Below are positions 22,113 to 36,400 of a stretch of DNA of 64,000 bases, piece by piece (positions within the stretch are counted from its first letter, which is position 1; every line of letters begins with the position of its first letter). Both the position numbers and the translations under genes were made by a program. This stretch comes from Mactromeris polynyma. Its lineage: Eukaryota; Mollusca; Bivalvia; Venerida; Mactridae. The stretch covers positions 6,451,904 through 6,515,903 of the forward strand of contig JASFXZ010000018.1 in NCBI GenBank assembly GCA_032209605.1, read 5' to 3'. Under the pieces are notes generated by a model. That model saw only the letters and a program-made list of their open reading frames with translations, was not told the DNA's origin and did no database searches.

Positions 22113-22963
22113 TCATAAGACCAGATACATATCTTAACAGGACAAATTGTTCTTCAGTCTGACAGTCGAATGCTCTACAATATGCTGTGACTTTGTCTGT
22201 CCTATCCATCCTAATCAGCAGTATGTCTCCCCATAATGAAACACTCGGAAATGTCATATAGCCATCCGTGCTAAATAGCAATATGCATAAGTTGCATGCA
22301 TCATCATTTTTGATTCAGTGATAAACAAGACTCCGTGCTGTAACACCAAAAAATGACTGTTAGCAATTGCTACCATACATGTGTGAATAAAGTTGTTTGT
22401 CGTCATGCAAATCAGGGTATAGAGTCACTAGTAAATCAAGTAAATGTATGGTAAGACAGTTCTTATTTCTATAGCAGTGCAGTACATTATATGTCCTGTA
22501 TTCAAAGTCTCAAATTCTTCGAATTCTACACGGGATGTTGAACTAGTATGTGAGGTTATCTGGTGGTTCTGTCCGAATGCCAGAAGGGGCTGGAACAGTC
22601 ACTGAAGGACCATGGCTGTTTATGTGACCTACCGCCTCAATAAAAAATACATTGACATATCTATGCACGTAAGAAAAAGTTTCATTTTATTGGCAATGAG
22701 TAGAAGCTAGTTCATCCATGGACCTGTTTGTATATCTTGTGGTATGGTGTGACTTCAACTTATATACAACAAAGAGTTTTAGGACCTTATCATTCCATAA
22801 CATAAAACATGAGCAGGGTGGCAAAAATCATTAACATACGAACAAGTTATACATATTTTTTATTATTTCCTTTGTTTTCATACATTATATTAAAGCACGC
22901 ATTATAATAAAATATCACAGTTTCTTGTTCTTTTAAAGAATAATTACATCATACACTGTAAAA

Positions 22964-23086
22964 CACAGGATGGTGTAACAAGTTCTCTACTTTTATCACA
23001 TCTAGAGTTCCCTCCCTTTATAGAAGGGACAAAGGGAGAGAACTCAAAAAGGAATAAAGGGAGAGAACTCTTCACCATCTCCTGTG
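22964..23086. mobile_element. CACAGGAGATTGTC-family MITE, copy 2
   Basis: The left end is CACAGGATGGTGTAACAAGT and the right end TTCACCATCTCCTGTG, in inverted orientation. Inner subterminal blocks TCTAGAGTTCCCTCCCTTTA and AAAGGGAGAGAACTC match the family. It lies in the spacer near the 3' end of the FBXL13-like gene. Confidence 0.75.
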
Positions 23087-23234
23087 CTATAAGACAAACT
23101 AGTATACATTCATACTATGTGACAAAAACTAAACTGACGCTCAGTAAAATCATCCTACCATTTACAGTAGCATAAAGACATGGATCAAAAGTAAATGAAA
23201 TGAGACTATCAAAGCAGCTTGCTATAATAATCAA

Positions 23235-23305
23235 GGGCTCAACGCAACAATGTTGTAACTCCTATTAATTTATATAAAAGTTACGACAGTGTTGCGTTGA
23301 GCCCT
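23235..23305. repeat. Near-perfect ~70-bp palindrome
   Basis: AGGGCTCAACGCAACAATGT and AGTGTTGCGTTGAGCCCT are inverted repeats of about 26 bases per arm with few mismatches, enclosing a short AT-rich loop. It may be a minimal MITE or a stable cruciform/hairpin. Confidence 0.8.
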
Positions 23306-24281
23306 CGTTTATGAATTAAGGTAAACAGCAGTTGTAATATGGAAAGCATTATGATTTTATAATACCCAAATACCTAATGAAAATCAGTATCAACAAGACT
23401 AGGAAATGATGTGATTATTGTTTGAAGGTCATGTAGATGTGTCTTTGACATACATTACTGTCCTTCAGGCGTATTTTGTGGACTAATGGCAGTAGTATAT
23501 ACTTTAAAATGCAAATATGTCAGCTGTTAAAAGCTATAACGGATGAATGCATTTATAAACAATGCAATGTATAACTAAGTCTCATAAAAAAGTTCATACC
23601 AGCCTCTACTTTAGCCTTAAATTTCCTGGACAAAATGCTAAAAGGTTGTAACCAGTAGGTGAGAAAGCTTTTGAATTGATGTTGCATTAACTGTCTTCAG
23701 GAATGTACATACAAGCAAAATAATCTTCATCAATATTTACTATAAAATGATAAATGAATACGTGTTTAGGTGAATCAAACTTTCTCTCCACTGTTTTAGA
23801 GTCACTTCACATGTAAGCCCAGACAATTATCTTCTAAGGCACAAAGACCATAGCTCAAAATGTCTGATAATCATAATATTCAACATGTATCATCAGTTCA
23901 GACTAGATATTGTATTAATTGCTGAATTGTAAATACACAGCATAATGCCTTTAACACGAGCTACATACCAATAATATTGATGATTTTAAAGAAATAATTA
24001 ATAATATTTAAAAAAGCCATCTCAAACTTTTATCATACCAAGATCAGGGAACTTATTCACAAAAACTTTAAATCTGAAACTCAGACTTAGATTTTGAATT
24101 TGCAATATTTGTATTTAACAGCATTTTGTTTTCATGAAATCTAAACAAATGATATTCCGTCTGAATAATTGTTGTTTCCCTTTGTACACTGTTGCCAATT
24201 CTTATTTAATTCTGTATTGTTATTACAATATAGGAGCTAAAACAACATTTAGCATTTTAACGGCTGAGTCTGACTTTCAGA

Positions 24282-24287
24282 TTTATT
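24282..24287 (-). terminator. Possible polyadenylation signal for the FBXL13-like gene
   Basis: The first AATAAA hexamer on the minus strand downstream of the stop codon lies about 200 bases past it. This would give a short 3' UTR. AT-rich DNA makes chance hexamers common, so the assignment is tentative. Confidence 0.3.
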
Positions 24288-24486
24288 ATGTTTATGAATT
24301 GGGCTCCGGAACTTTCAACTTCAAAATGATATCATGTAAAAGCCAAGTTCAAACATTGCAATACAAGCACTTTGTACTACATGGATTAGTTCTTTCACTG
24401 ACGTAAGCATGTCATTATTTTTCTTGTCATTTATAACTGTAACCATTAAAATTACAAAATTAGTTTATAGCTATATGTACAATGAT

Positions 24487-27400
24487 CTAGTATCCAAAGT
24501 ATGCAGGAACTTCATCACTACTGTACTGTACTGTCTCTACATGTCGCATCATCTTCTGTGCAGAATTCCTACAATAGATTTACAATAAATCTCTCAAAAG
24601 TTGAATGACAATAATGTTACTAGTACAAGCTTCAAATATTTTTCAGTTCAACTCAAAATCAGACTCATATGACATGAATGTACTAAGTGTCAATAATCTT
24701 GAATAATTGATCCCTATAATTGATCCCTGTTTGTCATATATGGTATGGTACAGTGTGCAATAACAGTAAATGTACATGTATTGGATTCAAATGATGCATT
24801 ATTTGTTTTAAACTGTATGATCTATGTCGTAGGCAGCATGATATATCTGATGATTTCATATTCTCAACATGGTTGCAATGATTTAAGGGACAAATAACGA
24901 AACACTGAATTGCAGTACAGTGGACTCTCGTTGGCTAGCAGTCATTGGAACTGAAGAAATGGGTGAAAGCAAAGTGCAGTTGTAGTCAACTGAAGTTGTG
25001 TTCAATATACATGCAGTATGTACACAAGCATTCATATAAACATACACGATAATGACATCAAGATATAGTTTGAATATACATTGTACACACTGTATGACAA
25101 TAAAATTAGAAAACACACTTTGGCTGGGCAGTGTGAACCCACAATAGTTGAACAACATAAGATTATATAGAGAACTTTACTGGGACCTTATAATCAGTTC
25201 GAGTCATCCAGAATGTTGATGCAACCGAGTTCTAGCCAATGAGAGTCCACTGTATTTTATATATAAACTAAGGTGATATACTTACTTGGATACACCTTTA
25301 CAATACAGTAAGGTTAACATCTTCAACTTCTTACATCCTTTCCTTAAGTACTTCAATGCTTTATCACTGAAAATTATATTTAAAAAATGTCACTGTATAT
25401 AAAATACATGTACCCAAATAAATAAAGTTTTATTATCAGTGAACTGATGTAATGGGGCTTTAAATCATATAAGCAGTCAGAGTCATGTAGTGACTATTCC
25501 AGCTATTAGGGTGGAGGGCAACCCAATGGAAACACCTGGGTAGGACCATAACCTTCTGTAAGCCAGCTGGATGATTCCTTCACAAATTCTGTATCCCTGG
25601 CAGGACTGGAACCAACAACAGTGAGGCGCATGTGATTTGAAGTCAGTGACCATAACCACTCAACCACTGAGGCCCCTATCAGGGAGCTGATGTACTAGAA
25701 ACTCATCAATGTTGGGTCAAAACCAATACTCATTTATATATCGACATATTTTAAATGTAAAATGATAATTTTATCTTATATACTTTTCCTGTAAAATCCA
25801 ACGGTGTTTTCATTTAATTACAATAACTGCTAGTTCAGGTACGTAATCTTGTGACATCACAAAGGGAAATTAATTTTCATCAAGAACTGAGACATTATAT
25901 TACTCTTGTTAACCAGGGACCGTTATAGTATGTTCCAGTGTTAACATATTGTTATTGTATAGTGGAAATGCATGCATGTGTGATAAATATATATTTTTAT
26001 ATGAAAACTTTATAAAATCGTCTCAATGCACTAGGATGAAAACACCATGCAGTAAATATTAGTACTTACGTAATTAATAGACATCCACTGACATCGAGTT
26101 GAAACAAGTAATGACAAACACCAGACAGATACTGTATACTTAAATCTGTCACCTGAAATGTGATAACACCTTTGACTATGTGCAGGTCTCCTGGTAAAAA
26201 GGTTCTTATAAAGGTTGCAATTTTGCAAAAAAAAAGAAGGTTTTTAGGGCGATTTCTGTAAAAGAAATAAAGAGCAAACAAATGCTAATTTTGACGACCT
26301 AATTTGATGGAGCCAGCTGCCACAAGTACGACAGGATCCTGCCTGGCCAATAAGAGACTGTCTTCATAAATATTCAAGATGATATGCTACAAGTAGTATC
26401 ATAAAGTGAATAGTGCAATATAAATATAATATTCATTGCTTCAAAAAGATGTGGCAAACTTAGTGAAAGTCTGGAGACTGAATTACAGGATTTTTTCTGA
26501 AAGGTTTTAAGGATTTTCCAAAATACAAAGGTTCAAAGAATCTACTAGAAGGCCTGTGAGTGTTTTGTATCTCAAATTGTTTAACAACAAAGGAGCCTTC
26601 ATTTATACACTGGATATATTGATCTTACACAATATAATGTCGCCACAGTGACACATTGAATTAGTGCATTACGTTAAGTTCCAAAGAATTTCATTTTGAT
26701 TTTGAAGTTATAAAACCCCAAAGAATATGGCAAAAAATGATAGATCTACACAATTAAAACAACAGGAAGCACTTACTAATTTACACCCAGCCAGGTTGAG
26801 AACATTCAACATTCTACAGCAAAATGCTAGATTCTTTATTGCACCATCTGTGATTTGCTACAAATATCAACATATACAATGTAATTATATTAAGTTAGGA
26901 TAGAAATAATAAAAATACCTTCCAAAACACATTGGCTTGAAACTCTTCAATAAAAACAGAAGGAGTTAAACAGCTGATCTGTTAGTGGACACCATGTTGG
27001 TCATCCAAGAACTTTGTAGCTAATGTTAACTGTTGATCATCTGCGATGTTAAATAAAGCTTCTTTATCTCTTTACCTTATCTTTATCAAAATTTGTTTCA
27101 CTCTTTATTCTTTAGACAAAATATTTTCTACATAAAATATATATATTACCCAAATTATACAGTGAAACAAGTATTACATGTACTTGTATGAGTTAAATCA
27201 TATCATCAGCATTTGACCGCTGCTGTGGGATTTCCAACCCCTTCTGTTAGTGACGTCATATCAAGAAAATGTCACAATTGACGTCACAATGTGCAAGCAG
27301 GAAACAATATTTTCTCCATAATTCTGGTCACTTTTTTTTCATATTGTCTTATGGGGCAAATCTTGCTTACTGCCAGTACATGGTGACGTCACATACAACG

Positions 27401-30400
27401 TTTTCTGGAAATGACGTCACTTATAGAAGAGGATGGAATTCGTACAGCGGCGCTCATTTAAAGATAACAAGTTTGTATCTATAATAATTGTATTGTCAAT
27501 TTTCAATAGCTTTAATAGCTCTATTAAAAGATATTCCGCAGGTTGAGGGTTCATTCCCTGCCTGGGCCATTCCAGGCATCAAAAATGGTACTGGTTGGTT
27601 TCCTTACTTTGCACTTACTACATGGAGGATTATATCAGGAGATAATACAGGTAATACCCAAGTATCTTGTATCATTTTTGTGTATCAATTTGTGCTGTTT
27701 GTACATGTACTACATTATTGTGCTTTATGAGTTCCATGTTGGATGCCTTGTTAGTTTGGCAGTAGGTTTTGGAAGGTTGAATCAATTGTACATGAATATG
27801 GCATTTCCTATGGATCCATTGTCTATAGCCAGTGGTGAATACTTTGTAGGTTGCCAAAGAGCTATGTTACGCGTTCTACTGTTTGACCATATTGGACAGG
27901 AAAGAAAGCATGTTTATCATAAAATGTCAATGATTATTTATGTATAATACCATGCAGTGTGAGAGATCCAGCCGTTCAATATTCTTACACTGCTGTGCAA
28001 ACTTCTGTAAACCAAGGTCAGTTATGCTAGCACATTCTGATAATGTTACGTCCCGTAGTCGACTGTTGTTTCCAAGGGAAGATAACCCAGCATCACCACA
28101 ATTACATCCAGATATATCAAGAGATGTAAGACTATGTGTTTGTCCTAACAATTCTATTCCTGCTTCGCTGATATGTTCACAGAAACACACACTCAGGTAG
28201 GCGAGATTGTGACATCTGAAATTCAAAACATGAAGTCATATATTTAAGATGATTTCAGTAACTAACTTAAGATCTAACAGCTGATGCACAGCCAACAAAA
28301 TGCATCATGTTAAACATTAACATAATCCACCAGGGTAATATAAAGTAATTAGCAAAGGTTCTATATTTCTGTGTGCTGTTTTAATCACAGGAGATTGTCA
28401 TGAGTTCTTTCCCTTTATCCCATCTAGAGTTCTCTCCCTTTTCCCCTTCTATAGAATATGATTTCAAAGGGAGAAAACTCTAGATGGGATAAAGAAAGAA
28501 AAAATTGTGACAATCTCATGTGGTATTAACTTATCTAAAGAGTAAGCAAATGCCCTTTAAGTAGGGATTGCAGATAAATGTAAGATACTCAGATACTATG
28601 TGCCACTTCAGACACATTGGTACATATTTGTAAACATCAAGTTCAATTCCAGAGTTAGAATAAACAAGTTTGAATTCAGTTAGAATGAAGTACAGTAACA
28701 CCTCAATAACAATTGTATGGTATAAGCCACACATTGTTGACGTCCTATGATTACAATATAAACAACAGGCGTTCATTCATATTTAATACTTAAGTCTAGA
28801 AAAGGACTAACTTACCGTTTATGTATGTTAACCATTGCCATATCTCCAACACGTATACAGTTGGTCAGGTTCAATTCACGTAACTTAGGACCACAAGGTC
28901 CATCCACCAACTGTCGGACACCTTTATCACTAATCCTGTAAATGTTAATACATGTATGTTATATTGTTATTGTATTCATACAAATCAAGGAAAATCCATT
29001 CTGATATAGATTTCTGTCTTTTTATAAAACAGAATTTGATTTTAATTTTGAAATAGTCAAACAAATTTTCAGATTTCCTTTTGATTCAATGTGAATTGTA
29101 TTCAAAGTGATTACCCAATGTCAGTCAATGATTTAGATATTGTAAACTATAATGTTAGAAGTTTATATTTACATGCTTGACTATTACTGTAACAATATTC
29201 ATTTTGGTGATTTGCAAACATTTCTGCCCATAAATGTCTGCAACCACTGATGCACAAAATGATGAAAATATGATATGGTACAGAAAGAGAATATTTTATA
29301 CCTGACACAATCAGCGAAGTTAGCTATAGTCAATGATTTACAAGTTGACAATGATTTCAGTGCTAGATCAGTAAGTCTCTGGCAATCAGCAATGTATATA
29401 TGCTCCAAGTTAGCACAATGTAACCCAATCATTCTCAAACTGACGTCCGATATTCTGTTGTTTCCTGGAAATAATTGATGGAAAATTCCAAAATTATTAT
29501 AGTAAAATGTTTGACATAAACCGCCTGTTATATTAAGCAGAAATAAATCTATCTAGCATACATGCATACCCTGAAATCCTGGAAATTAGTTTTGACTTAT
29601 TTAACATTTCATCCAGGAACAAGATGCTTATTTATGTGACAGGCTTAAATTTGGGACTGACTATCTTGTCAGGGACAATTATTGGTAGAAAATACAACGT
29701 CAAATATAAATAAGTCAGTTTTATAAATTTATATATCATTAAATATACACGCAATCGTTAGCATAAGATAATCCCACTCGAGTGTCAAGATACCATTTAA
29801 GTAATTTATCCATATTTTTAACTTCACAGTATTATATAATATTGCCGACATTTATAATGCACTTTCCACTAGAACACTGAGCAATGTTAAGCTATTTTGG
29901 CACATTTTTAGATTGTACTCAATCCCCTGTATTTCCGCCCACAATATCGATATTTGTAAGTGTGTATCGAATACCGATTGACAGACAAAAAAATTTAATA
30001 CATCAATATCAATTGTATCACAGACAGCCCTATCTCTCCCCATACAGACAGTATCTGCTCTAATGCTCCAAAAAGCCTAAACATATAGCATATTTTGCAC
30101 AGATACCTTCAATTTTGATTTTCTTCAAGTTTTTGTTCCCAGCAATTCTTTTAAATGTTTCATCAGAGATGAGAGGGGACCCAATGAACGACATGGTGTG
30201 AATTTTGGTCAGTTTGTTGGCAATAGGAGTAAGACAGTCGTCACTCAATGTCGGGAAATCATTGAGAAGTAGAGTCTGTAGGTTTGAACAACCGACTGAC
30301 AGGTTCTTGAATCCATCAGGTGTGATCTGAAATGTAGAAATACAACATGAGGGGTGATCCGCAAGTTTGTGGACTTTTATCCAAACTTCTTTATTTCTTC

Positions 30401-33400
30401 TTGAAATATACTTAAAATACACACAAATGCATTTCATTGTAATGAATACTTCAACAGAAAGGATTTCTATATAAGCGCCTGTATACAATACAAAATGTAT
30501 ATCTTTGGACCAAGTATAAGAAAATATATTGTTTTTAAACTTCCAGATATCCTGTTTCTCTTCAGACACTAAGGATGTAACGTTTAACTTGAAGTTACAT
30601 TCAATGGATCATTCTATCGTAGCACTTAACAGGTCTTCTTACCATAATTTTTCTTTAATGACACCATAATAATATGCACTAGACTTAGAAGATGACATTG
30701 ATATGTTTTACATCAGAAAATATAGAAAGTACTTCACGCTGATAATCGATCTAAGCATGGTTTTCTGTTATTATTTCAATAGTAATTCTAACAGATTCAA
30801 AATCTTATAACCAGCATATACAACAAATTGCATCGGTATGTACAGGAAACAAAAGATGTCATCCTTCATCCAATTACTGTAGTTTGTATCATTTTAATAA
30901 GTCTTAAAATAACTTCATAAGAAGTTATACATGTATCAATTAAAGTAATGTTTAAACTTCAAAATTGGTGAAGATCTCAATATTGTGTCTGTTGAGACCT
31001 CCAGAAGTATCTGAATCTCACATACATTTATGCCATATTTCAGCAAGAAAAGATATTGAAAACAAATGTACCTGTAGACAGCCAGAGATATCTAAGTAAT
31101 CTAATTTTTTGCTGTTCTTTCCTGAGGACAGATACAAGAGACCACGGTCGGAGAACTTCTTACAATGAGCCAGAGACAAATACTGTAAGTTACTGCAATA
31201 TCTGGAAAGAAGCAGACAATCAACATTAGTAATTGTTCAGTTATCACAACAATAAAACATATGAATGTTCAATAAAATATGTAGCATTAATAGAGCAAGA
31301 AAATTACATATGTATCTTGTATAATTCTGCGAAATTGAAAGAATACATCATAGGTAAGATCTAAATGGTGTTGACTACTTCCAAGACCTGTCCCCATTAA
31401 CAGCATTACTGATAGTCTTAGATAAACTGTACTTATTTCAGTCACTCAACCAGGAGATTGGGGGTTTGAACCGTGCCATGTCTAAGAGCAAGTCTTCTTA
31501 TATGAAACCGAAATGGTATTTCAAGAAATAACACGGTGGCCAATGTCTACAGAAAAGTACAGCATTTTTTTAGTATATATATTTATGGACAAACGACTGA
31601 CTGAGGTTAGAAAACGTGCTTACTTTTGTTGAAATTATAAGTATTGAAATTAGTTACATAGTCAGTATGAGCACCAGATCATTGAAGTTTCCTACAGTCC
31701 TATGATTGTTGTCAATAATTGTACAGTTTCTTCAAACATTCAAGAAAACTGACAAATAATTATATAAAAATTATAAAAGCACACTTTTTCTCGAATGATT
31801 GGAGATAGTGTAGTATGGTAAAATCTCATTCCAACACAAAACTTCAATGATCTGACACTCGTACAGGCTACATCAGTATTTTGTATGAGAATAATTTGCA
31901 TTTAACACCGTTAATACCATACTTTTCCGTAGACTGTGGCCAGTGTTAAATAAGGTGGACTCAAGATCAATTCCAATAGGCATAATGCTTCCATCACAAT
32001 GAACGTGTGAGGAAAATATCATCCATGTATCTGTACAATGTACTTACTTGGCAATAGTTCTCAATGTAGCATCTGTAACATTGGTGTGTGATATATTCAG
32101 ATAAAGTAGGATCTTACAACCCTTGGCAACCAACTTCATCATTTCATCCTGTAAATATTCAATCATTATTTTAGAATTCTGATATTTAATTAAATATCAA
32201 GTAGAAAGATATTTTACAATAAAGGATGGACATGTAGGTGCAAACAGCTCACTTTCATATTGACTTAAAGTTACACAATATTGTGAGAAATCCCCAAATA
32301 AATGAGAAATACTTACTTTAGACTTGCAGTCCCCAATTGAATGTCATGAGAGAATGTTGAAGCTGATAAGACTGTGTTCTATTGACGTCTTTAATTATCA
32401 TGATAAACAGACATGCATGAATAATTTTTCAATGCAACAAAATGATGAAGAAACACTAATGTTAAAGACAGCAATAAATGGTAATGAAATTTGTTTCCAC
32501 CTTTATTGCAAGCCAGCCACCTAAGTAACATGGCATTGTCTAATGGATTACAGACATTTATGCATACCAAGGACTAATCACACAGTGCTATTCAAACCTT
32601 ACACTTAAAACTGTGATTTTTCAACAACTTACTTTCTTCTAAGAACAAAGACTGGACCTTTGAGATTGTTTGAACAACCGTCAACTGACATAATTGGAAC
32701 TGAAGGCTATCCATTCAGCAAAGTTAATCTGTGTTCAATTTTTCAACCATGCTGAACTTGAGATGTATCAGATTATAGATACAGTATACATACATTTAAT
32801 GATCTGCATTCGGAGAAGTTGACATCCTGAATATTGCTGCATTCACTAATGCTGACAAACGATGGTTCCGAGACAAACTGACAACCTCTCATGTTGAGAT
32901 GAATCAAATATGGTCGACATTTGTACAACAATTTTGTCACAACCTTGTCCGTTACCCTAGTAACACAAAATATAATATTTGTTAACAATCATCATAAAAA
33001 TAGAATAATGTGTTTGATATACCCCATCAGTGGAGTATGGTTGGTAATTGTGCAGCATTTTAATCAATACCCTGTTTGTTACCATAGCAACAAAAATAAA
33101 ATAATTATTAAGGTTCAAGGTCACAATATTAAAACAATAATGAGCAAACATTCAAATGTTCAAGATTTATAGCCATCATATAAACTCAAAATAACTTTTC
33201 ATTCATTATCTGAAATAAAAATAGCTGGAAATTTTCATTTTTTCTCTCAACAATAAAATCTGTAACTTGCGATATAATTTAGATGGAAACTGTGAGTCAA
33301 AACACCATCAAAGACAAGTAAATTATTATGTTATTAAGTTAAAAGTTAAACATTTATCAGAAAACACAATAATTTCACACAAAATTAATACTTTACAAAC

Positions 33401-36400
33401 ATCATTATTTTGCACACATTCATCATTATTCATTTTTGTAAAGTCAGCAGAAATCATCAAAACTAATCAGCGATTTTATCCTGAACATATACTCCATTAA
33501 TTCCTTATTAAGATTATGATGCAACACAACCTCTGATTATAAAATAACAATTTTCATAGTATGCCATAAAGACACTCAATGACATTTATAATAGACACCA
33601 CCAATATTAATGACAATCATCATTACATCTATAATTTAATATAGATCATCGTCTATTAGCTTACAGACATATTAGAATACTGGTACCCCTATTAATCTTA
33701 TCTCTATGCCAATGAATGTTATGAGGGTTTTAGTATCCTTAGTTGTCAGTTAAGGCAACACACATTTTGTGTTAGAAAAACAATACACCTTGATTTACCA
33801 TTATGTTTTACTAGATTTCAGAGAGATGACAGATTCCATCTGATACCTATCTAAATATGTTTATACATGCATGTTAAAATATTGAAAAATTGTGGCTTTA
33901 ACCAAATGTTATCCATTACTTATTATGATACACTAGATGGATTAGGATAGTTTTACTATTGAACCATACAAGATTCTATGTATTTTAATGCGGTGTTTTA
34001 GTGATATAATAAGTAACGCTAGTGAAGACATTGGTGGGTGGGGTATGAATATAACCTCAATGTATTCTCTTCCTCAAGAAGACTCATTCTTCTTGTTTTT
34101 AAGTTGATCATCATCATCCTGAAGTGTTACACAACAGTCTTCATAGATAACATACATTGTGTTAGTGACTTCATCATTTCAATACATAAAGTCAGTAACG
34201 ATCTGATTTGATTGGCTAGGAATTTCCTTATTTCAGTAATATAAATTACAACAATAACTCGCGAGGTGTACATTGTAGTATAAATGGTAATGACCACATA
34301 TTAAGGTTTTAATATTCTTTCTTAACTGACATGAATTACAGGAAGATAAGACCAACATACCGCTAACAGGCAATATAATTGTATTTTTACTTATACTATA
34401 GTATGATAAATTTCAAATAACTTGAATGATCGACCACCTGGTTTCCTCATTTCTAAATTATTTACAAAGTAACTAAATAACATGCATTAACTTGACACAA
34501 ATACACAACAGACTCTGTCATGCATCAAACAAAGTATTAGTCCCAGCACAGACACCCTCACCGATGAATATACTCCAATTCACTTGTATTAAATATCACA
34601 CGCGGCTTTATACCCGACCCATCACTCAGTTCAAGCTGTTTATTCAATCGCTTAGCATACCCATCAAGTAACCTTAATAATAAAAGATTCATGATGCATT
34701 ATAAAACACCTATGTTATTTCAATTAATAATGAAAATTTTTGATTCAATCATTCATAAAAACCAGTTTCAATTTTGAATCAATTGTTAATAAAAAGGCAT
34801 TTCAGACAGCATAAAAGCTTTTTCCAACAACACCAACAACAATGCCTACGATGTTACATTTTCCTTACAGTTCATACAGATTACAATTCTTAGAGCAGAA
34901 TTACATTTTTGCTCTCTTCTTAGATGGCTTCATGTTACAAAATGGCCTTCTGTACGTTTGACCTTGGTGTGTTTTAAAACTGAGAGCAGCTGATTTTAGT
35001 CATCCAAACAAAAGTAGGAATTTCGACAGATCAGAAAAGCTTTTCTAATTTATCATTTTGATAATGAACATGGAAATACATAAGGTTTTATTACATCAAA
35101 AACGCTTTCCATACCATATTTATGACAATAATTGACTATTCAACAACAGAGTATGCCTAGCGAAATGTCTTGGAAAAAAATCAGGAGTTAAATGTCTTAT
35201 TTATTGCAAATTGTGTAAAATTCAGTGAAATAAAAAATAGTTTTGTTGGCAAAAATGTCATTCCTTTTCAAATATGCATAAGAAGTTTTTACATACATAA
35301 ATTGCATTAAGTAGTACTATTAATCCCTTTAATCAAATTCAGTCAGCATGGTAAAATTCAATAGATTATTTGCTAATCGAATGCAAAGCAAATTAACCAA
35401 AGACTCTCGAATCTCATTTTAGAATCTTTGACTATTGATAGTAGTAGAAGTATGTATAACAAGAATTCAGTCAAATTCTGCAGTACGATAAAAAAAAAAT
35501 GAATACCAAAAAGTTGTTCCTTTTATGTGAAAGTGATGGACAATATAATATTTTGTGAAACAATAAATCCACAATGTCCTAGTTTACCTCACATTTCCCT
35601 ACAACAAAGCAGTACAGTTATATGTTGTTCATAATACTCAACAAACATGCTGAAAGCTTTGAAGCAATAAACACAGAAGATTGTCATGAGTTCTCTCCCT
35701 TGAGAGTATATGACCTTTTTTATGTATATAAAAAGAAAAATATTAATATAATTACATGTATATTTTACTTATATACATATACTATAGACATAATAAAGGG
35801 AGAGAACTCTAGAAGGAATAAAGGGAAAGAACTTCTGACAATCACCTGTGGTAATAAAGAATCCTTCTCAACAAAAATTCTACACCTTGAAAATAACTGT
35901 AGAATGAAACAATGTCCTAACAGTAGAACTGATAAAGTAATTGTAATTCATTTTACCACAGATCGAGATCTTGCCTAAGGACAAATTTACAAACAAATAT
36001 TAACATAATTTTCATTGGTGGTCTGTGAACTATCTCGAAGCATTGCTAAATCAGGGTAAATACAAGTCCCATAGAAGATAATTGTAATACAGAACCAGAC
36101 CTCATAGAAAGATCAGAATGACATCAATGTTTTATTTTAAGAATTGAGTTAATTTGAGTTTTCTCAGAAAGTACCCTTAAACAATATTTTGAAATGTCAA
36201 TGAACACGAAGAATAACAAAAATGTTTACCATATGTTAAGAACCCCTGACATTGCAATAAAAGTACAGGACCGCAGATAGTGTATAGAAAGTTAAAAGAT
36301 AATATAATCTCACAGTTACCTGTTCCTGACTCTGTAGAAATCCAACTGTAAAGATAAATAAGTTTAGCATGGTTTTATTTCATCCATTTATTACAGTCAA

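Larger units (their letters stand above)
19600..24281. other. Gene-free spacer between METTL27-like and FBXL13-like genes
   Basis: AT-rich DNA with several small repeats listed separately. No coding exon, RNA gene or LINE core was seen on either strand. Short open frames at 21319-21560 and 24134-24406 have ordinary non-coding composition. Confidence 0.5.

Noticed and set aside
24134..24406. 90-aa plus-strand frame downstream of FBXL13-like
   Set aside because: No recognisable motif, AT-rich composition and no splice or repeat support.
27488..27947. Plus-strand frames of 80 and 134 codons
   Set aside because: They begin inside a SINE relic and overlap the antisense of FBXL13-like exon 17 without coding-like composition.
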